From an uncultured Geobacteraceae bacterium (GTDB lineage: Bacteria; Desulfobacterota; Desulfuromonadia; Desulfuromonadales; Geopsychrobacteraceae), in assembly GCA_937958075.1 (NCBI GenBank), contig CALFFB010000214.1, forward strand, positions 1 to 37,229: a stretch of 37,229 bases of DNA, read 5' to 3'. Position 1 is the first letter of the stretch; the number at the start of each line of letters is the position of its first letter. Below, in pieces: positions 31,053 through 37,229 of this stretch. The notes below the pieces were generated by a model. That model was given only the letters and a program-made list of their open reading frames with translations. It had not been told where the DNA came from and made no database searches. Made by a program: the position numbers and the translations under genes.

Positions 31053-32843
31053 TTAAAAAGCACTGACGATAAATTTACGGCGTAACCGGTTGCGTAACCA
31101 GATCGCGCCGATATTCAACATCGTGATAATCAGAATCAGCAGCAGGGTTGTCGAAAACACCATGGGAATGGCGGCCTCGCTGTTCTGACTTTGAAAGCCG
31201 AGATCATAGATATGAAAACCAAGATGCATAAAGCTGCGCTCCAGGTGAAAAAATGGTGCGATCCCGTCAACGGGCAGCTCGGGGGCCAGCTTGACGGCCC
31301 CGACCAGCATCAAGGGCGCTACCTCACCGGCACCGCGGGCCATGGCCAGGATCATCCCGGTCATGATCCCCGGCATGGCCCGTGGCAGGACAATCCGCTG
31401 GATGGTCTGCCATTTGCTCGCACCGGAGGCGTAAGACCCTTCACGCATGGAACCGGGAACCGCGGCAAGGGCCTCTTCCGTCGCCACAATGACCACCGGC
31501 AGGGACAACAGTGCCAATGTCAGACTCGCCCAGAGAATCCCTCCGGTCCCGAAGGTGGGGTTGGGAAGTTTTTCACTGAAAAAAAGCTGATCTATGGTTC
31601 CCCCCATGAGATAGCAGAAGAAACCGAGGCCAAAAACCCCGTACACAATACTGGGAACCCCGGCCAGGTTATTGACGGCAATGCGGATGATACTGACCAG
31701 CGGACCGGCTTTGGCATACTCACGCAGGTAAAGAGCCGCCAGCACACCGAAGGGGACAACGAAGACAACCATGATCAAGGTCATGACAACCGTACCGAAG
31801 ATTGCCGGAAAAACGCCCCCTTCGCTGTTTGCCTCGCGGGGATCATCGAGCAGGAACTCGCACCAACGATCGAGATAGATTCCGATACGGTCTAACAGGT
31901 TGAGTTGATTCGCCGGATAGGCGCGCACCACCTCGGAGAGGCCCATGACCTTGAGCTGGCCGTTCGCGGTCTCCAGGGTGATTTGATAGCGATCATTCTC
32001 TCTGTTCAGTTCAGCAATGCGCGCCCTGATTTCATCGTATCGACGATTCAGCTCCTCATCTTTGCCAGCAAACAGGCTCTCGGCCTGATCCAGCTCAAGC
32101 TGCGCCTGTCGATACTGATCAGAGCGCGCCCCGAACTGGTTCCTGGCCTCCTGCAGGGCAAGCTCCGCACTGCGCAACTCAAGTCTGGCCTGCTCCTGGG
32201 CATGGTTGATCTTGCCAACATCGTGACTTTCCAGCTGGCGGCGTTGCTGCCACCGCTGACGCACCTGGCGGTGATGCTGTTCAAACTGCTCCCAGGTTGC
32301 TGAGGGTCCTTCCGCAACCAGATTCCCGTCAACATGAAACTCCCGGGGAACGCCATAAAAGCGCCCCCAGGTCAACCTCTCCATGACCACCAGCCATTGC
32401 GGATAGTCAGTATCCGCGACCGTAAAATCATTTACCCAGGTAAAATGATTGTTGTCGAGCTCGTAGTTTCCCGTTCTCACCAGAACCCGCTCAGAGATCC
32501 CGTCATTGCCCGCCAGCATCTGACGAGCTTTCGCCTGTTCATGCTCGGGCAGGTTATCGACAAGCTCAGGGCGTGGTTTAAAGCTGCTGCTGCGGGTTAT
32601 TTCACCTGCTACTGTTTCGCCCGTTACGGTCGTAAAGCTGACGATGTCTCCAGGCCAGAAGGTTCCCATTCCGCGGACAACCACCAGCAGCAGGAGTGCA
32701 ATAATCATCACCAGACTCAGGGCCAGCATCCCTCCGGCCAGCCACACCATCGGCTGACCGAGAGAGGCGATTGACGTGCCACCGCTCTGCCGCCGCCAGC
32801 TGCGTGCGCTTTTCTTCCTGTTTGTCTTTTGCTCGGTATTCAC
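31053..32843 (-). CDS. pstA: Phosphate ABC transporter permease PstA with long periplasmic coiled-coil insert
   Basis: The 596-residue protein is twice the length of E. coli PstA. After a basic N-terminus, helix 1 spans about 32-56. A soluble domain of about 280 residues (60-340) follows, including a strongly predicted coiled coil (185-290, rich in Glu/Gln/Arg/Leu heptads). The permease core (about 345-596) has the ABC-coupling EAA loop E-E-A-L-A-A-V-P-G-S-M-R-E-G and G-A-S-K-W-Q-T. Topology places the insert in the periplasm. Long PstA forms exist in other proteobacteria such as Pseudomonas, but the insert's role is not established. Its partner PstC is similarly enlarged. The start is a GTG at 32843 with a weak GGGAA site. 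Confidence 0.93.
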   Translation of the reverse strand: MNTEQKTNRKKSARSWRRQSGGTSIASLGQPMVWLAGGMLALSLVMIIALLLLVVVRGMGTFWPGDIVSFTTVTGETVAGEITRSSSFKPRPELVDNLPEHEQAKARQMLAGNDGISERVLVRTGNYELDNNHFTWVNDFTVADTDYPQWLVVMERLTWGRFYGVPREFHVDGNLVAEGPSATWEQFEQHHRQVRQRWQQRRQLESHDVGKINHAQEQARLELRSAELALQEARNQFGARSDQYRQAQLELDQAESLFAGKDEELNRRYDEIRARIAELNRENDRYQITLETANGQLKVMGLSEVVRAYPANQLNLLDRIGIYLDRWCEFLLDDPREANSEGGVFPAIFGTVVMTLIMVVFVVPFGVLAALYLREYAKAGPLVSIIRIAVNNLAGVPSIVYGVFGLGFFCYLMGGTIDQLFFSEKLPNPTFGTGGILWASLTLALLSLPVVIVATEEALAAVPGSMREGSYASGASKWQTIQRIVLPRAMPGIMTGMILAMARGAGEVAPLMLVGAVKLAPELPVDGIAPFFHLERSFMHLGFHIYDLGFQSQNSEAAIPMVFSTTLLLILIITMLNIGAIWLRNRLRRKFIVSAF

Positions 32844-32917
32844 GCTAATTTCCCAAAATTCTTTCGTATGCCACAGATTTACGGACGGTCATGAAACAAC
32901 ATACAGCAGGTTCCTCT

Positions 32918-35530
32918 TCAAAGCTGAAATGCGCGCTTGCGAAAGCGCTGGCGAATCACCTCAGCAATGGTATTGACGGTAAAGGTCAGCAGAAACAGGG
33001 TCAGACCGGCCAGGAACAGGATCCGGTAATGGGTACCGTGAATAACGGCCTCGGGCAATTCCACCGCGATGTTTGCCGATAAAGTCCGAAACCCGTTAAA
33101 AATATTCATCTCCATAACCGGGGTGTTGCCCGTTGCCATGAGAACGATCATGGTTTCACCGACGGCCCGGCCAAGTCCGAGCATGACCGCCGAGAACAGG
33201 CCACTGGCAGCGGTCGGAATGATAATTCGGGTTGCTGTCTGCCAGGGGCTGGCGCCGGCAGCCAGAGAGCCGGAACGCAGATGCTCAGGCACACTCGAAA
33301 GGGCATCTTCCGCGATGGTGTAAACCGCCGGGATAATCGCGAAGCCCATGACGAATCCGACCACCAGGGCGTTGCGCTGGACATAGGTTCCCATGATCTG
33401 ACCGGTAAAGGGAAAATCACCGCGCACATCAATACCGGCAGAGGTCAAGAGCGTGGCAAAGATCCATGACGTTCCCATGACAATCACCAGACCACAGCCA
33501 AATTTGGCAAATTCGCTCAAGCCGGCAACCAGCCGACTGTAGCTCCCTGTTTTCGCACGCAGCCAGGGGTTGACATACAGCCCGTAGAGCAGGGCAACCA
33601 GGCAGCTTGTCAGAGGCAGAAAGAGCAGAAACCAGCCGCCGGTTCCGGTTCCGGTCTGGCCATCCAGCCAGGCTTTGAGATCGCCGGCGAACAACAGATT
33701 TTCAAGTACCGGGCCGACCACACCAGCCAGCAGAATGCCGGCCGGTAGAGCCAGACAGAGAATCATGAAAAAACGAAAACGTGAGAGTTGCACGAACTTG
33801 TCGATGGGCAGCATCTGGAACAGATAGGCTCCCACCATAAAGCAAACCGGAACAGTTATGAACGCAGCCATGACCCCCGCGGTGCTGCCCTCGACAAAAG
33901 TGGCAAAAACCAGAGCCGCGAGAAAGCCCAATACAACCGTCGGCAAGCTCTCCATAATCTCAACGATTGGTTTGACCTGGGCCTTGATTTTCTTGTTTTC
34001 CAGGAACTCACTCGTATAAATGGCCGCCAACAGCGCCAGGGGCACTCCGAAGAGCATGGAAAAGAAGGTCGCCTTGAGGGTTCCGTAAATCAGAGGGATC
34101 AGGCTGTACTTCGGTTCAAAATCATCCGTCCCGCCCGTTGATTGCCAGACGTAACCAGGTGCGTTCATCCCTTCGTAATGAACCTTGCCGAACAATGTTT
34201 TCATGGTTGCCGAAGGGTGCTTGTTGTCCAGATGCCAGCCCATCATGCCGTTCGCGCTTACCGCCAGCAGCAGGTTGTCCCGCGGGGAAAGGGCAATCGC
34301 CGACACGGGTTCCGGACTCGTTTTTTCCTCGACCAGGAGCTGATCGCTGGTCACGTGATACGTTCGCACCGAGCCGTCGGCATAACCTGCAGCCAATAAA
34401 CGACTTCTGTTGGAGGGCGCCAGAGACGTGACGGCGGCGGGACCCCGGCCCAGGTCATGAACCATGGTCAGAACACTGCCGTCACTGCTGCTGGCCCCTT
34501 CTGTTCGGGTCCGAAACCACGCCTGAAGTCCTCCTTTTGAATCACCGACAACCAGTGTCGTCCGGCCAATCAGGAAAGACAGGCTGGTGACAACGGCGTC
34601 CTCACCAGCCAGGAGACGACGTTGTTCCGCCACGACCGGAGTATTTATGTTGCGGCTGTCGACACGGACAAGGAGTCCATCCTCCCAGATCAGGTAGAGG
34701 GTGTCGCCGCGACCGGAAACACCGAGAAACATGGGTTTGCCGCGCTCATTCAAGTCCAACTGAAGTGACCCGCCGGTGACTGTTGTCGTCACTTCGCCGG
34801 TCATCAGATTACGCCGGGATACCATGCGCTGAACCTGCAAAAAACCGCCCTCGGTGAGGTAACTGATGATCGGCCCGCTATTGGTTTCGACCATGGAGAT
34901 GAGGGAGATATCATCCAGTCCGGTCTCAACACGAGAATCCAGTTCACTTTCCAGGCGCTGCATCCGTAATTGACCGATCGGCGTGCGCTCGACAATCCCG
35001 CCGTCATAGGGAAGGGATGTTCCGATCTCAAGATCCTTCAGGTTCTCGGGAAGCTCCTCTTCATCAAGCAGGTAGGTGGTGCTGAAAGCCACTTTTTTCA
35101 AATCGATCCGTCCGTCGGAAAAGGCCGCAATGAGTATTTCCGAGAGAGGATCGTAAGCATAGGCGCGCGGTGTTTCACCGTCAAAAACATCAATAAGCTT
35201 AAGTGTATCGCCATTGTCGAGAGAAACAGAGCGAGCAAAGCGCCCCTGCTCTTCGAGAATCCAGGCGCTCAGAAGATATTCATCACTGACCACCAGCGGG
35301 GATCTCTTGCTCTGGGGTTCCAGAGTCTCCACATTTTGCGCCGGCGTTAATTCAGCCCGCGAAAAAAGCGGCACCACGACCGATGTCAGAAAGATAAAAA
35401 CACCGGCGACGGCAATGATCGTGCCGGCTCCACCCAGAGAAATAAGGATCTTCGCTGCCGAATCCATGATCTTGATACTTCTTTTTGTACTGTAACGGCG
35501 TTTTTTCCCGGTGAAACCTTTATCACTCAT
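32918..35530 (-). CDS. pstC: Phosphate ABC transporter permease PstC with periplasmic beta-propeller-like domain
   Basis: The 870-residue protein is nearly three times the length of E. coli PstC. Helix 1 (about 27-57) is followed by a periplasmic domain (about 65-440) with WD/propeller-like repeats. These include A-A-F-S-D-G-R-I-D-L, V-G-D-S-K-G-G-L-Q-A-W, A-A-G-Y-A-D-G-S-V-R-T-Y and A-V-S-A-N-G-M-M-G-W-H. The permease core starts near 478 and ends with coupling loop E-D-A-L-S-S-V-P-E-H-L-R-S-G and G-A-S-P-W-Q-T. The central membrane region (about 590-720) also has additional helices and loops. Propeller-bearing PstC proteins are known in several proteobacteria without an assigned function. 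The ATG at 35530 has only a weak GGA site. Confidence 0.93.
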   Translation of the reverse strand: MSDKGFTGKKRRYSTKRSIKIMDSAAKILISLGGAGTIIAVAGVFIFLTSVVVPLFSRAELTPAQNVETLEPQSKRSPLVVSDEYLLSAWILEEQGRFARSVSLDNGDTLKLIDVFDGETPRAYAYDPLSEILIAAFSDGRIDLKKVAFSTTYLLDEEELPENLKDLEIGTSLPYDGGIVERTPIGQLRMQRLESELDSRVETGLDDISLISMVETNSGPIISYLTEGGFLQVQRMVSRRNLMTGEVTTTVTGGSLQLDLNERGKPMFLGVSGRGDTLYLIWEDGLLVRVDSRNINTPVVAEQRRLLAGEDAVVTSLSFLIGRTTLVVGDSKGGLQAWFRTRTEGASSSDGSVLTMVHDLGRGPAAVTSLAPSNRSRLLAAGYADGSVRTYHVTSDQLLVEEKTSPEPVSAIALSPRDNLLLAVSANGMMGWHLDNKHPSATMKTLFGKVHYEGMNAPGYVWQSTGGTDDFEPKYSLIPLIYGTLKATFFSMLFGVPLALLAAIYTSEFLENKKIKAQVKPIVEIMESLPTVVLGFLAALVFATFVEGSTAGVMAAFITVPVCFMVGAYLFQMLPIDKFVQLSRFRFFMILCLALPAGILLAGVVGPVLENLLFAGDLKAWLDGQTGTGTGGWFLLFLPLTSCLVALLYGLYVNPWLRAKTGSYSRLVAGLSEFAKFGCGLVIVMGTSWIFATLLTSAGIDVRGDFPFTGQIMGTYVQRNALVVGFVMGFAIIPAVYTIAEDALSSVPEHLRSGSLAAGASPWQTATRIIIPTAASGLFSAVMLGLGRAVGETMIVLMATGNTPVMEMNIFNGFRTLSANIAVELPEAVIHGTHYRILFLAGLTLFLLTFTVNTIAEVIRQRFRKRAFQL

Positions 35531-35656
35531 ATACTATCGTCCATAGGGAAAGCAGTGTTGTTTTCATTACCAGAGCGTCTGTCGCAACCGGACGCTTCCG
35601 CAGTAAAAAACCGGGGTTCAAGGCATCCAGAACCATCCCGGCGACACATCCGGCTA

Positions 35657-35762
35657 CCGGTTCTGGAAAAACATCAAAGTATGGACAATGACCGACTGCG
35701 TGTCTTTTGATGTTTTTCGAGAACCGGCCCGGTCGGAGGCCCTATTGGCGCTCCAACCGGGC
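35657..35762. repeat. Two consecutive long inverted repeats between pstS and pstC
   Basis: The 257-base gap (35531-35787) holds no gene but two strong stems. The inner one pairs 35657-35679 with 35704-35727 (about 23 bases, one mismatch and one bulge, 24-base loop; arms begin CCGGTTCT and contain AAAAACATCAAA). The other pairs 35727-35738 with 35751-35762 (12 bases, one G-U in minus-strand RNA, extended by GCC/GGC in the loop). A small third stem (AGCGTC/GACGCT) lies near 35573-35592. None has a terminal T-run. They may stabilise pstS mRNA or reduce read-through into pstC. Confidence 0.75.
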
Positions 35763-35787
35763 TACTGAACACCGACGGATATTGACT

Positions 35788-36759
35788 TTACTTGATGCCC
35801 AGCTTCTTCAGCTGCTCCTGGGCAATAACGTTGGTGATCGGAAAGTAACCATCACGAACGACATCTTCCTGGCCATTGCGGCTGAAGATGTAGCGTGCAA
35901 ATTCACGACGCAGGGGATCGATCGTGCTGCCTGGTTCGTAGTTGGTGTAAACCATCAGGAAACGGGCCAGGGGATAGTTGCCCGTGTAGGCATTGTCGGC
36001 CACGGCACCGAAACACTCGGCGTTCGGTCCGGTGGCCAGAGGCACGGCACGTACATCAGCGGTCATGTAGCCGATGCCCGAATAGCCGATACCGGCCAGT
36101 TCGCTGGCGACACCCTGGACCACGGAGGAACTGCCCGGCTGCTCTTTTACTTCGTCCTTGTAGTCACCACCGAACAGGGCGTTGTCCTTGAAGAATCCAT
36201 AGGTTCCGGAGGCTGAGTTACGGCCGTAAAGACTGATGGGCAGGTTGGCGAATTGACCCGTCAGGCCGAGGTCACCCCAGGTCCGAATGTTCTCCGCGTG
36301 GCCACCGCGACGGGTTTTGGAAAAGATCGCGTCGACCTGCTGCAAGGTCAGGCATTCGATAGGGTTGTCTTTGTTGACATAGACGGCCAGCATGTCGATG
36401 CTGGTGTTCAGCTCCGTCGGCTTGTAGCCGTAACGTTTTTCAAAATCATCAAGCTCCTTGCCTTTCATCGGACGGCTCATGGGACCGAAATGCGCAGTCC
36501 CGCTGACCAGGGCCGGCGGTGCCGTACCTGAACCCTTGCCCTCAATTTCAACCTGGACGTTGGGGTAAAAACTCAGAAAACCTTCGGCCCACAGGGTCAT
36601 TTCATTGTTCATGGAGTCTGAGCCGATGCTCTTCAAGGTACCAGAGATTCCCGACACCGGCGTGTAGGGCTTGAGAGCGGGGTCGAGGGCGTAAGCAGCA
36701 AGCGGCAGCCCCAGACAGAACAGACCGGTTGCAATGATTCTGTAGATGCTTTTTTTCAT
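35788..36759 (-). CDS. pstS: Phosphate ABC transporter substrate-binding protein PstS
   Basis: A 323-residue periplasmic phosphate-binding protein. Residues 1-24 form a signal peptide (M-K-K-S start, cleavage near A-Y-A). Phosphate-contact loops of the PstS family are visible in I-G-S-D-S-M-N-N, G-K-G-S-G-T-A and G-P-M-S-R-P-M, with the later G-R-N-S-A-S-G-T-Y-G-F-F loop. It binds phosphate for the PstCAB importer. It is the first gene of the pst operon. AAAGGAGAG precedes the ATG at 36759, and a Pho-box-like repeat lies about 100 bases upstream. The open frame extends 30 codons further but crosses the ribosome site. Confidence 0.95.
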   Translation of the reverse strand: MKKSIYRIIATGLFCLGLPLAAYALDPALKPYTPVSGISGTLKSIGSDSMNNEMTLWAEGFLSFYPNVQVEIEGKGSGTAPPALVSGTAHFGPMSRPMKGKELDDFEKRYGYKPTELNTSIDMLAVYVNKDNPIECLTLQQVDAIFSKTRRGGHAENIRTWGDLGLTGQFANLPISLYGRNSASGTYGFFKDNALFGGDYKDEVKEQPGSSSVVQGVASELAGIGYSGIGYMTADVRAVPLATGPNAECFGAVADNAYTGNYPLARFLMVYTNYEPGSTIDPLRREFARYIFSRNGQEDVVRDGYFPITNVIAQEQLKKLGIK

Positions 36760-36861
36760 GATGTACGTCTCTCCTTTGTGAATGTGAATGAACACGACCA
36801 TTGCGCGAAGGGATCCTGAAATATCCGTCACCCTGTCGTTGAGGCGCATATCGCGCTTTTT

Positions 36862-36879
36862 TTGTTAGGAGAATGTTAG
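36862..36879 (-). promoter_or_regulatory. PhoB-box-like direct repeat upstream of pstS
   Basis: On the minus strand CTAACAT (36879-36873), four bases, then CTAACAA (36868-36862): two 7-base repeats at an 11-base period, the architecture of the E. coli Pho box (CTGTCAT-N4-CTGTCAC). An A-rich tract and GATATG follow at the distance expected for a -10. It indicates phosphate-starvation control of the pst operon. Confidence 0.65.
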
Positions 36880-36916
36880 GCTTTGACGAAATTTTGATGA
36901 GATGTGGTCATCGATG

Positions 36917-36943
36917 AAAAAAGACAGGGCGGCGACCCTGTCT
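36917..36943 (-). terminator. Intrinsic terminator of the right-edge response regulator gene
   Basis: AGACAGGG (36922-36929) and CCCTGTCT (36936-36943) form a perfect 8-base stem with a six-base loop. On the minus strand six T follow. It lies 73 bases after the response-regulator stop and insulates it from pstS. Confidence 0.85.
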
Positions 36944-37015
36944 GGGGAGAATCCGCAAAACGCCGGACCAGTTCAGTAGGGGCCCGGAATTCCTGTAGAA
37001 AGGATGAGCGTCTGG

Positions 37016-37229
37016 TTATTGAACCGGCTTGCCTGTTCGATTGAGGACATTGCGCACGCTCTGCAGCAGCTGCCGGGTTTCCAGGGGCTTGAGGAGAAAC
37101 GCACCGATGCCGAGGGACGCCGCGACGTCACTGTCGATACGGTTGCTGTAGCCGGTACAGAGAATGATCGGCAGTCCGGGATTGTCCTGGATGATCCGTT
37201 CGATCAGCTCCTGGCCGGTCATATCCGGC
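37016..37229 (-). CDS. Response regulator receiver, C-terminal fragment
   Basis: The last 70 codons of a receiver-domain protein whose N-terminus lies beyond the right edge. The visible part starts at P-D-M-T-G-Q-E-L, just after the phosphoacceptor region. It contains the switch L-C-T-G-Y-S and the conserved Lys in F-L-L-K-P-L, then a final helix, and ends 22 residues later without any output domain. It resembles the receivers at the end of hybrid sensor kinases, so the missing part may be a kinase or only the start of a single-domain regulator. Confidence 0.85.
   Translation of the reverse strand, partial: PDMTGQELIERIIQDNPGLPIILCTGYSNRIDSDVAASLGIGAFLLKPLETRQLLQSVRNVLNRTGKPVQ

Noticed and set aside
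35531..35787. The pstS-pstC inverted repeats as a transposon or MITE footprint
   Set aside because: No flanking target duplication or second copy is visible in the window, and the stems fit an intercistronic RNA structure better.

Overview
The window looks like chromosomal DNA from a Desulfuromonadales/Geobacter-type bacterium (Desulfobacterota, formerly Deltaproteobacteria). The best single clue is a citrate synthase of the mitochondrial/eukaryotic type, a form described as typical of Geobacteraceae and relatives. Compact housekeeping operons, a dus-ntrB-ntrC cluster, a TAXI-type TRAP transporter and many stand-alone signalling proteins fit that placement. I see no rRNA, tRNA, CRISPR array, insertion sequence or prophage.

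Layout. (1) 1-4.8 kb, minus strand: a branched-chain amino acid operon ilvB-ilvN-ilvD with a small cupin gene at its end, followed by the start of a glycoside hydrolase family 3 gene that runs off the left edge; ilvC is not in the window. (2) 4.8-9.7 kb, minus: a FapA/DUF342 polymer-forming protein, then a TAXI solute-binding protein and a fused TRAP permease separated by an intrinsic terminator. (3) 9.8-14.5 kb: an rRNA methyltransferase (-), a small-molecule-type methyltransferase (+), an OmpA/glycine-zipper lipoprotein (-), a glutaredoxin (+) and citrate synthase (-), with clear intrinsic terminators. (4) 14.9-18.4 kb, plus: dusB-ntrB-ntrC, ending base-to-base against dnaB, which is preceded by hisI (both minus). 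(5) 20.4-23.0 kb, plus: a cyclic-nucleotide-binding-domain protein, an AI-2E-family membrane protein and an inositol-monophosphatase-family enzyme, closely packed. (6) 23.0-25.1 kb, minus: proC followed by an MFS transporter. (7) 25.3-28.8 kb: a tail-anchored cytochrome b5-like protein, a stand-alone receiver, then a plus-strand run of a small conserved-looking protein, rluD, pgeF and an HNH protein. (8) 28.8-36.9 kb, minus: a phosphate operon in transcription order pstS-pstC-pstA-pstB-lipoprotein-phoU, preceded by a PhoB-box-like direct repeat. (9) The right edge holds the C-terminal part of another response regulator.

The most unusual part is the phosphate operon. PstC carries a beta-propeller-like domain of roughly 375 residues, and PstA a domain of about 280 residues with a long coiled coil, each inserted after the first membrane helix. 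Between pstB and phoU lies an unrecognised lipoprotein made of two gapless 63-residue repeats. The pstS-pstC gap holds two long stem-loops that could separate expression of the binding protein from that of the permease. These features together suggest an elaborated periplasmic phosphate-sensing or uptake machine; that function is inference, while the architecture is read directly from the sequence.
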